Assembly (NCBI RefSeq): GCF_034343125.1
Contig: NZ_CP139957.1
Coordinates: 2,533,501-2,597,500 of the forward strand
DNA length: 64,000 bases
Source of the DNA: Caldicellulosiruptor danielii
Lineage (GTDB): Bacteria > Bacillota > Thermoanaerobacteria > Caldicellulosiruptorales > Caldicellulosiruptoraceae
Direction of reading: 5' to 3'
Below are positions 29,571 through 37,801 of the stretch, piece after piece. The notes beneath the pieces were generated by a model. The model had not been told where the DNA came from, made no database searches, and was given only the letters and a program-made list of their open reading frames with translations. Position numbers and translations under genes: made by a program. The stretch's first letter is position 1, and each line of letters opens with the position of its first letter.

Positions 29571-29725
29571 GCAACCTTCTTTCCCAATTTTTTAAAATAT
29601 CCATCCTACAAAAATACCACAATCAATACCTCTTTTGTACCCGAAAAATCTCTTCTACTTGATATATACCCTCAAATCCTCTACTTTACACATCCAAGTA
29701 GTAAAATTCACACATTTTAGAAAGC
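29571..29725. other. Intergenic stretch with no recognised feature
   Basis: AT-rich sequence between two minus-strand genes. I see no hairpin with a T-tract and no protein-like small frame. It probably holds the promoter of the anti-sigma-type gene, which I cannot place. Confidence 0.3.
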
Positions 29726-30157
29726 TCATCTTCGCTTTTCCTCAAAGAACCTTTTTAAAAGAAGCCTGCATTCATCTTCACATATTCCTCCTATTACTTC
29801 TACCTTATGATTTAAAAAAGGATGTTGTGAAAGATTAAAACAAGACTCAGCAGCACCCATCTTAAAATCCCTTGCACCAAAGTAAAGCCTTTTTACTTTA
29901 CTCAAAACTATCGCACTCATACACATCGGGCATGGCTCTTTTGTCACAAACATCTCGCAGCCTCTTAAATCCTTGGTAGAAAGCTTTGATGTGGCATCAA
30001 TTATGGCAAGAATCTCTGCGTGGTAAATAGCCTTATTGCTGTCATTCCTTTTGATGCTAATAATTTTTCCATCTTTTACAATAGCTGCAGCAACTGGAAT
30101 GTCATCTGAATTGCTTGCATACTCTATCAGAGTTTTCATTACATTATATATATACAT
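29726..30157 (-). CDS. Nucleoside/tRNA adenosine deaminase (TadA-like)
   Basis: A zinc deaminase of about 143 residues. HAE (46-48) and PCPMC (75-79) supply the zinc ligands and the catalytic Glu48. The best-known member converts A34 to inosine in tRNA-Arg(ACG); guanine or cytosine deamination is the alternative. I prefer ATG at 30157, behind AAAGGTGAT, over a TTG 12 codons upstream that lacks a ribosome site. Confidence 0.82.
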   Translation of the reverse strand: MYIYNVMKTLIEYASNSDDIPVAAAIVKDGKIISIKRNDSNKAIYHAEILAIIDATSKLSTKDLRGCEMFVTKEPCPMCMSAIVLSKVKRLYFGARDFKMGAAESCFNLSQHPFLNHKVEVIGGICEDECRLLLKRFFEEKRR

Positions 30158-30297
30158 CAACTTATCACCTTTTTCTTTATCAATTTTTAACAAATTTTTT
30201 TGAATTTTTTTGTCATCAAAAACTGTTTTCCCATGTTTATTGCATCCCTGTTTAGTGATACTATATTTATAGCTAAATCTCTTTTGGAGTGAAAAAA

Positions 30298-31626
30298 ATG
30301 GAAAAGGTCAACCAGTTTATTACAAAGTATATATATCTTTTTGCCATTACAAGCCTTGTTTTTCCGATATTTATTATGTTTTCTTCCATGGTAGCTCCAA
30401 TAGACTTGTCAAATATATTCTTAGCATTTGTGGTCATGGATATTTTGTTCTTGATGATACCACACCTTATTCGTGCAAAAAGTCAGGGAATGTGGGAAAA
30501 AATTTTAAATATCCTGTTTATAATAGTAGTCCCCCAAGGTTTTGCATTAATTGTGTTAAAGCCCTATGGTTTTTTTGAAATGTTTCTTGGTCAAGTTTTT
30601 TGCATGGGGCTTTATATACACTCATATTTAATATTCGAAAAAGAGCAGGTCTCGCTCTCACTGGGAGCAATCTTAGCAGGTCTTTGGGCTATAATAATGG
30701 TGGGAGCAGTCTCAAGTTTTATGAACATCCCAAGGAATATTATAAACCAATACACTACCTATTCAATAATATTTTTGGTGACAAGTGTTTATCTAATAAA
30801 CAGGGTTAACCTGGAAAATCTGCTGAGCAGAAGATATAAAAGAAAAAACAGCATATCAAACAGTATAAGTTATATTAACCTTTTTTTAAGCATTGGATTC
30901 ATAGTGATACTTCTTCTTCTTTTCAAGTTCAAGGGGTTTGCACCATACATTGTTGCATTTATTGTGGAAGTGGTAAAGCTTGTGCTTAAAGTAATAAAAA
31001 AGTTCCTTGACTTTTTAAACTCTTTGTTTGCCACAACAAAACCAGAGACAAACACCGGAAATGGATTAGAAGAATTTCTCAAAAACATGAGACCAGCAAA
31101 AAAGAGCTTGTTTGCTCAAATTCTTGATTTTATCGGTTATGTTCTTGCACTGTCAATTTTGGGATTTTTGATATATAAGACATTTGGGATTTTTGTAAAT
31201 ATATTGAAGCAAATGATGGCAACCTTTTTGCTCTTTTTGAATAGCGTTGTTGGCAATTTTCAAATTGAAGAAAGAGGGCAAAACTATACAGATGTGAAGA
31301 CATTTATCTTTACAAAAAAATCCCCTCATCAAAAATTAAAAAATGCCAGAGCAAAAAGAATAAGTTTTGAAAAAATAAGTGATTTAAACCTGCGACTTCG
31401 AATAATCTTCAAGCTCACAATGGAATATTTCCATTACAGAAAAAATTATGTGCTCAAAAATTCTTACACTCCAATTGAGATGGGAAAGACTATCTCAAAA
31501 GGCGAACTTATAAACGCAGATGTTGTGAATAAACTTGTTGAAGAATATAACAAAGTTAGGTATAACAGGGAATATAGGGTATTGTCTACCGAAAACTTTG
31601 AGCGTTTTTTGAAAAACCTCAAATAG
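30298..31626 (+). CDS. Membrane protein with C-terminal DUF4129 domain
   Basis: About 442 residues: five or six N-terminal membrane helices, a central soluble stretch, another helix pair near 275-320 and a C-terminal DUF4129-like region with YTPIEMGKTI. DUF4129 proteins usually accompany a MoxR ATPase, a DUF58 protein and a transglutaminase in envelope or protease-related operons. None of these is adjacent here. ATG at 30298 follows TTGGAG. A promoter-like TTGCAT-16-TATATT lies at 30240-30267. Confidence 0.7.
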   Translation: MEKVNQFITKYIYLFAITSLVFPIFIMFSSMVAPIDLSNIFLAFVVMDILFLMIPHLIRAKSQGMWEKILNILFIIVVPQGFALIVLKPYGFFEMFLGQVFCMGLYIHSYLIFEKEQVSLSLGAILAGLWAIIMVGAVSSFMNIPRNIINQYTTYSIIFLVTSVYLINRVNLENLLSRRYKRKNSISNSISYINLFLSIGFIVILLLLFKFKGFAPYIVAFIVEVVKLVLKVIKKFLDFLNSLFATTKPETNTGNGLEEFLKNMRPAKKSLFAQILDFIGYVLALSILGFLIYKTFGIFVNILKQMMATFLLFLNSVVGNFQIEERGQNYTDVKTFIFTKKSPHQKLKNARAKRISFEKISDLNLRLRIIFKLTMEYFHYRKNYVLKNSYTPIEMGKTISKGELINADVVNKLVEEYNKVRYNREYRVLSTENFERFLKNLK

Positions 31627-31712
31627 TTTTACTGCTTTAAACTTGCATACAAAAAGCAATATCTGAATAAGTTATTTATTGAGAGGCTGGATTTTGATTT
31701 TTAAAAAAGCAA

Positions 31713-32561
31713 ATGAGATTTAAAAGATATATTCTTGTGATAATAGAAAGGACAAAGCTAAGTAAGTTCTTTATACCTTTTCTTGCTTTTTTGTGCGGCG
31801 CTGCTTTGCTTTTAGTGTATCTTTTTTACAATCCAAAACCAAAAATAAAAGAAGCTGCCAGCCAAGCATCATCGTATGTTGCTATCATTTTCGAAGATGC
31901 TGGAATGGATGAAGAAGAAGTACAAAAGCTTTTGAGTATAAACGTACCGTTTGATATTGCCATTATTCCTTTTTTGCCCTTTTCCAATAAGATATCTCTC
32001 ATGTGCCAGGAAAAAGAAAAAGAAGTTCTGCTTCACCTTTCAATGGAACCTGAAGAGGGAAGTAGTATATGGCTGTGTCCGCGAAGTATAATGAATACAA
32101 CTCCTGATGACGAGGTTGAAGAAATTTTCAAAGATGCTCTGGTGAATGTAGCAAATAGCAAGGGACTGAGTATTCATCTTGGTACACTTGTCTGCAATAA
32201 TGAAAGAATAGTGAAAAAGCTTTGCTTGCTTGCAAAAGAAAATGATTTGACCGTTATAGATTCTACCTTTTCCTCAGAGTCACTTTTCTCAAAAGTAGGA
32301 AAGCAAATGGGTCTTCAGGTTATCATCCCAGACATTGTACTTGACTCAAGAAATGAGCTAAAGCCGATACAAGATAAGTTCAATCTTCTTTTTAACATAG
32401 CAAAGAAGAAAGGATTTGCGGTGGCAATAGGTCACCTTGGGTTAGATGGTGGCATCACAACTATTGAAGCATTCAAGCAGGCTGTTCAAAAGGCAATGAA
32501 AGAGAATATAAAATTTGTATTTGTCTCAGAGATTTCAAAGCTCCAAAAAGAAAAACATTAA
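31713..32561 (+). CDS. Divergent polysaccharide deacetylase (YibQ/DUF610-like)
   Basis: A 282-residue protein with one N-terminal membrane helix (about 18-38) and an extracytoplasmic domain of the divergent polysaccharide deacetylase family. Typical features are VAIIFEDAGM, then PFDIAIIPFLP, LLHLSMEP and AIGHLG. The catalytic residues of standard deacetylases are only partly kept, so activity is uncertain. It likely works on the cell surface. ATG at 31713 lacks a strong ribosome site. Confidence 0.75.
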   Translation: MRFKRYILVIIERTKLSKFFIPFLAFLCGAALLLVYLFYNPKPKIKEAASQASSYVAIIFEDAGMDEEEVQKLLSINVPFDIAIIPFLPFSNKISLMCQEKEKEVLLHLSMEPEEGSSIWLCPRSIMNTTPDDEVEEIFKDALVNVANSKGLSIHLGTLVCNNERIVKKLCLLAKENDLTVIDSTFSSESLFSKVGKQMGLQVIIPDIVLDSRNELKPIQDKFNLLFNIAKKKGFAVAIGHLGLDGGITTIEAFKQAVQKAMKENIKFVFVSEISKLQKEKH

Positions 32562-32657
32562 GTAATTTTAATTGAATCTTTCTCCCTATCGCAATATAAT
32601 TAATATTCAGGGGCACAAAAGAATAAGAAGCAGGAAGGAGAAGATAAAATAGACGAC

Positions 32658-34880
32658 ATGAAAAAAAACTTTGCTGCAGTTTTGATAACATTTGTCTTTT
32701 TCCTAAATCTATTTACTTTTGGCAAGGTACAAGCATTGCAGAGCGCGCCAATAAAGCATCCATTCACTGTAAAACCAAAAGGGAGCTTAGTTGAGATTTT
32801 AAGAGGGAATCAGCTTGTTGCCAAGATATTGCCACCCGAACTGTTAAATGAATCTCCAGCAAAAAAGGAAGAAAGTCAAACAATCCTGCTGCCGTTTATT
32901 GAAAATGGAGTAGTTAACTGGAGATTTGAAAAGAGTGAACCTTCAGACCTTTTATTTTTATCAGACGGTAAAAATAATACTTTAAAGCTCAACTTTCATA
33001 CGATTGATGTCTTTTATAAAATAACATCACCATATATCGCTTTCAAAGACCAATATCAATCTGCTCAACTTTCCTTCAACTACAACTGTGAGTTTAAAAG
33101 GTCTCCCCAGCTCAAAGACGATGAAACAATCAATGTAGAGATTGTAATTTTTTCTGAAAACAAAACAAGAATACTTCTGTTACCTGAAAAGATAAAACTA
33201 ACTGCCGGCAGGGGAACATTTAAAACCTCTTTTTCTATCCCGGTTGACAGTAAATTTATAAGCTTTGAAATCTCTCAGACAAGCCGCAATCTTATAAGCT
33301 GTGAGTTTGAAAATTTCAAGATAACTCTTGTAAAACCCTCAAAGTACACTTTCTTGCTGAAAAACGTTCAGGTTTACAGCAACTATATTCAGCAGAATTT
33401 TGAAAATACTTTTCAAAAGTTTACCAGGAAAATATTTATATCTTCTTCAAAGGATGTTATAAATGTTGAAGAGACTTTAAAAGCAAAAGAAGACCATCAA
33501 GTTTTCAAAGAATACTCTTCAGTGGAATTTGAGTCAAGACCCCTTTTTATCTTAAAAAGAGATTACAAGCTAGAAAAATTTACAAAACCAATGTACGTTA
33601 CAGACTCTCTTTCAGATTTCTATTTAAAGCTTGAAAACTGTGCTATAGGCTATGCAAACAATTATGATTCAATAGAAGTATATAACCTGAAAAATAAGGC
33701 AAATGTGTTTATGTTTCTTTCAAATTCTGATGACATAAAGTATTTTGTGATTGGAAAAAACAAAGAACACATATACACCACAACACAGCTGTTTAGAAAA
33801 GGGTCACAAAAGACATTTGTGTATTCAATCTTTCCTGAAATTTACACATATTCGATAAAATCAAGGGCTCCAAACGCCACAAAAGCTATTTTAATCTTTT
33901 CTCATCACTCTGACTCAAACATGATATCAATAATAAAAGCCATGATGTTTGGTACAACAGATACTAAAGACCCTTCTTACATGAAAAAGGGATTTGTAGG
34001 ATATAAAATACCAATAACATGGGGATTTTTCTACAAATCAGCAAATGGAATACCTGGATTTGACAATCCAGAATATAGAAAGCTCATAGAGTTTTTGGCT
34101 CAAAAGAAAATAGAGGTGGTGTTGCACACAGCATCACCAGTTGCTCAAGAAAATACTGTGCAGCTCATCAAAAAAGCACTGGAAGAAACAAGCTATTTAA
34201 AGCTTGATGACTGGATTGACCACAGTCTATCTGATGGCACAAGAAGTGCAGCTTTAAAGAGCGAAGGTGCTATTCATGGCAGCAAAAACTATTCGTTTGA
34301 CATTTTTTTGAAAAACGGGTACAAATACTGCTGGTCGTATCTTGATGTGAAGATAGACACACTCAACATGCTTCAGCCTGAAAAAGTTAGCTGGCATCCG
34401 CAGATTTTTTTCAAAAACTACAACTTTGGAGAGGGTGATTCGCTATATCAGTGGAACTCGGTAAGATATAGGAATCTTCCAAAGATGCTCACTCAAAATC
34501 AGCTTGACAAACTTATAAATGAAAACGGAGTGTGTATCATCCACGACTACTTTGCACATCCTATGCAGAAAAATAGACTTTTTATTGTGAAGAACAAAAA
34601 CGTGTATATCTCCACGCAGTTTGACAAAAGTCTAAGACTTGTCTCAAACCTCATGAGCAAAAAACTTTTGTGGGTACCAACAGTAAAAGAATTTATCGAC
34701 TATGAGATAGCATTGAAAAACGTGCAAATAACACCGCTTGACTCAACAACCATTGTTGTGGACAACAAAAACTACTCTGAAATAAAAGGTTTTACACTAA
34801 TTACTCTTCTGCCAAACGGTCAGGAAAAAAGAACCACAGTTAATCTGCTTCCAGGTGTAAATCTCATTACAATACCATAA
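32658..34880 (+). CDS. Large exported protein of unknown function
   Basis: 740 residues. The N-terminus MKKNFAAVLITFVFFLNLFT is a signal peptide with a likely cleavage after KVQA. The middle is beta-rich. From about residue 420 a barrel-like region with VVLHTASP, DDWIDHSL and CIIHDYFAHP resembles a degenerate polysaccharide deacetylase or glycosidase barrel, but I cannot assign a family. It follows the divergent deacetylase gene by 96 bp, so the two may act together on wall or extracellular polysaccharide. AGGAAGGAGAAG lies about 15 nt upstream. Confidence 0.75.
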   Translation: MKKNFAAVLITFVFFLNLFTFGKVQALQSAPIKHPFTVKPKGSLVEILRGNQLVAKILPPELLNESPAKKEESQTILLPFIENGVVNWRFEKSEPSDLLFLSDGKNNTLKLNFHTIDVFYKITSPYIAFKDQYQSAQLSFNYNCEFKRSPQLKDDETINVEIVIFSENKTRILLLPEKIKLTAGRGTFKTSFSIPVDSKFISFEISQTSRNLISCEFENFKITLVKPSKYTFLLKNVQVYSNYIQQNFENTFQKFTRKIFISSSKDVINVEETLKAKEDHQVFKEYSSVEFESRPLFILKRDYKLEKFTKPMYVTDSLSDFYLKLENCAIGYANNYDSIEVYNLKNKANVFMFLSNSDDIKYFVIGKNKEHIYTTTQLFRKGSQKTFVYSIFPEIYTYSIKSRAPNATKAILIFSHHSDSNMISIIKAMMFGTTDTKDPSYMKKGFVGYKIPITWGFFYKSANGIPGFDNPEYRKLIEFLAQKKIEVVLHTASPVAQENTVQLIKKALEETSYLKLDDWIDHSLSDGTRSAALKSEGAIHGSKNYSFDIFLKNGYKYCWSYLDVKIDTLNMLQPEKVSWHPQIFFKNYNFGEGDSLYQWNSVRYRNLPKMLTQNQLDKLINENGVCIIHDYFAHPMQKNRLFIVKNKNVYISTQFDKSLRLVSNLMSKKLLWVPTVKEFIDYEIALKNVQITPLDSTTIVVDNKNYSEIKGFTLITLLPNGQEKRTTVNLLPGVNLITIP

Positions 34881-34888
34881 AAACAAAA

Positions 34889-34929
34889 GGGGCTTTAGGA
34901 GCTAATTCTGTCGCCTAAAGTCCCTTTTT
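34889..34929 (+). terminator. Terminator after the exported-protein gene
   Basis: GGGGCTTTAGGAGC and CGCCTAAAGTCCC form an imperfect stem followed by TTTTTCC. Confidence 0.75.
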
Positions 34930-34957
34930 CCTCCTTTTGACTCTTTCTTTTATTATT

Positions 34958-35224
34958 TTATTCTCCCGAGGAGATAACAGCTTCATATTTTTCAATTACC
35001 GCTTTTTGAACCATGTCACGCGTCTCTTGGTTTATTGGATGAGCAATATCTTTAAACTCACCCTCAGGTGTTTTGCGGCTTGGCATTGCTATAAATAGCC
35101 CGTTTTGCCCCTCGATAACCTTGATGTCATGTACAACAAAACAGTTGTCAAAGGTCACAGAAACAATAGCCTTCATTCTTCCTTCGTTTGTAATCTTTCT
35201 AATCCTGACATCTGTCACCTGCAT
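34958..35224 (-). CDS. spoVG: Septation/sporulation regulator SpoVG
   Basis: An 88-residue protein with the conserved [10 protein letters not shown] start and [17 protein letters not shown] core. SpoVG binds RNA and DNA and affects septation, capsule and many regulons, including in non-sporulating bacteria. ATG at 35224 follows GGAGGAT; an in-frame ATG five codons earlier is not preceded by a site. A sigma-H-like promoter lies upstream. Confidence 0.93.
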   Translation of the reverse strand: MQVTDVRIRKITNEGRMKAIVSVTFDNCFVVHDIKVIEGQNGLFIAMPSRKTPEGEFKDIAHPINQETRDMVQKAVIEKYEAVISSGE

Positions 35225-35267
35225 AAGTCCATCCTCCATGTTAAAATTTAGTGTTGTTATTTTATAT

Positions 35268-35293
35268 AATTCTCCACTTTTTAATCTTTCCCT
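35268..35293 (-). promoter_or_regulatory. Sigma-H-like promoter of spoVG
   Basis: On the minus strand AGGGAAA (35293-35287) and GAATT (35272-35268) are separated by exactly 14 bp. This resembles the AGGATTT-N14-GAATT layout of the Bacillus subtilis spoVG promoter as I recall it. Confidence 0.5.
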
Positions 35294-35344
35294 TTATCAT
35301 TTTTAACAAAATTTTCTTTCTATTTGGTGCATTTTGTTTAATTT

Positions 35345-36163
35345 TTATGAAATAACCTGATGGTTGATAGAAAAGGTGATTTTTTTATTTTCGGCATTAA
35401 GTTCCTCAAGAACTAAGAGACTTTTGTAATCCACATCCACAGACTTTTTGTCTTTTGTTGCAATGAGCACCCCAACTCCCACCAAGCTTGATTCAAACTC
35501 AGAAAGAAGGTCTTTCATTCCTCGCACCGTTCCGCCACCGCGCATGAAATCGTCTATAAACAAAACCCTTGCACCTTTTTTAATAGCTTTTTTTGCCATG
35601 GTCATTGTTTCAATCTTGCCTGTTGTGCCTGAGATGTACGAAATATTGACAGTTGAGCCTTCTGTGAACTTGCTGGAGTTTCTTGCAACAACAAGAGGCT
35701 TATTAAAATACTGGGCAACATACGATGCAAGAGCAATACCTTTTGCCTCAACAGTGGCAATGTAATCTATTTCTTTTTCTAAAAATAACCTTACAAATAT
35801 TCTCGCAGCTTTTTTTATAACTTCGGGATTAAAAACAATGTCGTTTATATATACAAACCCGCCTGAGACAATTCTTTCTGGATTTTGCAGCTCATTTTTC
35901 AGAAAGTTTAAAAACTCTATCTCATCCTCTTTTTTCATGGTAGGGATGTAATAAACTCCACCTGCAGCGCCGCTAACTGTCTCAAGCCTGCCCTGTCCTG
36001 TCTGCTCAAATATTTGTGAGATCAAATCTATATCCTCACTCAAAGTGGATTTTGCACAGCTTAGCTTATCACAGAAAAAAGTGAGACTAAAAAGCTTCAT
36101 GGGATTCTGCACAAGTGTGCTTGTTATAAAAATGAGCCGCTCTGATTTTCCAATCTTTTGCAA
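35345..36163 (-). CDS. purR: Purine operon repressor PurR
   Basis: About 272 residues: an N-terminal winged-helix domain (KSERLIFITSTLVQNP onward) and a C-terminal phosphoribosyltransferase fold with the PRPP motif VLFIDDFMRGGGT. It represses purine genes and is released by PRPP. The frame is open for 95 more codons upstream, but TTG at 36163, 6 nt after GGAGGTG, gives the family's normal N-terminus. It is divergent from murC, with a PurBox-like palindrome between them. Confidence 0.92.
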   Translation of the reverse strand: MQKIGKSERLIFITSTLVQNPMKLFSLTFFCDKLSCAKSTLSEDIDLISQIFEQTGQGRLETVSGAAGGVYYIPTMKKEDEIEFLNFLKNELQNPERIVSGGFVYINDIVFNPEVIKKAARIFVRLFLEKEIDYIATVEAKGIALASYVAQYFNKPLVVARNSSKFTEGSTVNISYISGTTGKIETMTMAKKAIKKGARVLFIDDFMRGGGTVRGMKDLLSEFESSLVGVGVLIATKDKKSVDVDYKSLLVLEELNAENKKITFSINHQVIS

Positions 36164-36230
36164 AAAACACACCTCCAGAAAAGCAAAAGAACATGGAATA
36201 TTTTTAATATTGAAATATTTATTGAAAATA

Positions 36231-36258
36231 ATTATACCACAACTTCCGAATGATACAA
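36231..36258 (-). promoter_or_regulatory. purR promoter
   Basis: TTGTAT (36258-36253) and TATAAT (36236-36231) on the minus strand, spacer 16 bp. AATATTGAAAT, half of the palindrome found at the murC start, lies just downstream at 36206-36216. Confidence 0.6.
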
Positions 36259-36270
36259 AAATTTTTTGAG

Positions 36271-36280
36271 CGAACGTTCG
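36271..36280. promoter_or_regulatory. PurBox-like palindrome CGAACGTTCG
   Basis: The perfect palindrome CGAACGTTCG lies between the -35 boxes of divergent purR and murC. CGAAC is the core of the Bacillus PurR box, although there the two half sites are normally about 16 bp apart rather than fused. Confidence 0.5.
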
Positions 36281-36294
36281 ATTTAAAAAATATT

Positions 36295-36355
36295 TTAACA
36301 ACTCAAGCAAAAAAGAAGTATAATATAGAATGTAGGAGTATTTCAATATTGAAAT
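36295..36355 (+). promoter_or_regulatory. murC promoter and downstream palindrome
   Basis: TTAACA (36295-36300) and TATAAT (36319-36324) are spaced by 18 bp. A perfect 16-bp palindrome, ATTTCAATATTGAAAT (36340-36355), begins about ten bases after the predicted start point and could be an operator. Confidence 0.6.
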
Positions 36356-36383
36356 TTTCGGGCCGGAGGTAAGTTTTTTTAAA

Positions 36384-37751
36384 ATGAACAAGTATTTTTT
36401 TATAGGTATTGGTGGAATATCAATGAGCGCAATTGCTTTAATACTCAAAAATCAAGGATTTATGGTTGAAGGTTCTGACATGCAGGAAAGCACTATTACA
36501 AAGATGCTAAGAGAAAATGGGATAAATGTATATATTGGACATGATGAAAGTCACATACACGGCGATGAAACTGTTATATATACTGCGGCAATCTCAAAAG
36601 ACAATCCCGAACTTTTAGCAGCAAAGAGGATGAATCTGAATATCTATGAGCGGGCAGAATTTTTAGGACTTTTGATGAAAGATTTTAAAAATGTCATTGC
36701 AATCTCAGGCACACACGGAAAAACAACCACAACTTCTATGATTGGTTACATCCTAAAAAAAGCAAATTATAACCCTACAGTTCTGGTAGGTGCATTTGTA
36801 AAACAGCTCGATGGAAATTTTGTGATTGGTTCAAAAGAATACCTTGTTGTTGAAGCATGTGAATATGTGGATAGCTTTTTAAAGTTCAACCCTACAATTG
36901 GAGTTATTTTAAATATTGACAACGACCATTTGGATTATTTCAAAGATATAGATTCAATAAAAAACTCTTTTAAAAAGTTCGCACAGAAAATTCCAACTTC
37001 AGGCTTTTTAGTAGCAAACTGCGACGATAAAAATGTTAAAGATATTATAAGTCAGCTCAATACACAGATAATTTGTATATCCACAAAAGAAAAAACTGAC
37101 ATTTTTGCCCACAATATTAGCTGTAGTGAAGGATACTATGAATTTGACGTTAAAAATAATAACGACGAGATTTTAGCTCATATAAAACTCAACATTCCTG
37201 GTTTTCATAACGTCTATAACGCACTTGCTGCATTTGCAGTCGCTTCAAAATTAAGGGTAGAAAGGATTACAATTGAACATGCTATTTCTGAATTCTGTGG
37301 TGCTTCGCGCAGGCTTGAAAAGATAGGAGAGTTCGATGGAATATGCCTCTATGACGACTATGCCCATCACCCCACTGAAATTATGGCAACGCTTACTACT
37401 CTGAAAAAACTCTCTCAGGGAAAGGTTTTTGTCATATTCCAACCACACACATTTTCAAGACTCAAAAGCCTTTTGAACGAATTTGCTGAGAGCCTGAAGC
37501 CGGCTGACAAAGTCATTGTCACAGATGTGTATGCCGCACGGGAAAAAAATAATTTTGGAATCACATCCGAAAACCTTTATTTGAAACTTAAAGAAACTGG
37601 AGTTGACTGTGAGTATATAAGCAATTTTGAAGATATTGCCTGCTATGTAGTAAAAGAAGCTAAAAGAGGTGACATTATTGCAACCATTGGCGCAGGTGAT
37701 ATAAACAAGTGCATAGATATTATCCTCAAAAAAGTTCCTGTAAAATCATAA
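36384..37751 (+). CDS. murC: UDP-N-acetylmuramate--L-alanine ligase (MurC)
   Basis: A 455-residue cytoplasmic ligase that adds L-alanine to UDP-MurNAc in peptidoglycan synthesis. GIGGISMS (8-15) is the UDP-binding loop and GTHGKTT (109-115) the ATP loop; HHPTEI is also conserved. ATG at 36384 follows GGAGGT at long spacing. No other mur gene is adjacent. Confidence 0.95.
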   Translation: MNKYFFIGIGGISMSAIALILKNQGFMVEGSDMQESTITKMLRENGINVYIGHDESHIHGDETVIYTAAISKDNPELLAAKRMNLNIYERAEFLGLLMKDFKNVIAISGTHGKTTTTSMIGYILKKANYNPTVLVGAFVKQLDGNFVIGSKEYLVVEACEYVDSFLKFNPTIGVILNIDNDHLDYFKDIDSIKNSFKKFAQKIPTSGFLVANCDDKNVKDIISQLNTQIICISTKEKTDIFAHNISCSEGYYEFDVKNNNDEILAHIKLNIPGFHNVYNALAAFAVASKLRVERITIEHAISEFCGASRRLEKIGEFDGICLYDDYAHHPTEIMATLTTLKKLSQGKVFVIFQPHTFSRLKSLLNEFAESLKPADKVIVTDVYAAREKNNFGITSENLYLKLKETGVDCEYISNFEDIACYVVKEAKRGDIIATIGAGDINKCIDIILKKVPVKS

Positions 37752-37756
37752 AAAAT

Positions 37757-37794
37757 ACTGCCTCATTTGGATTTTCACTTCTAAATGAGGCAGT
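37757..37794. terminator. Bidirectional terminator between murC and the LysM gene
   Basis: ACTGCCTCATTT and AAATGAGGCAGT form a 12-bp stem. T-rich sequence lies on both sides (TTAGTTTC on plus, TATTTTTTATG on minus). Confidence 0.8.
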
Positions 37795-37801
37795 TTAGTT
37801 T

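Noticed and set aside
35345..36448. Long N-terminal extension of PurR (95 extra residues)
   Set aside because: The extension crosses the divergent promoter region and is unlike PurR. A TTG behind GGAGGTG at 36163 gives the normal start.
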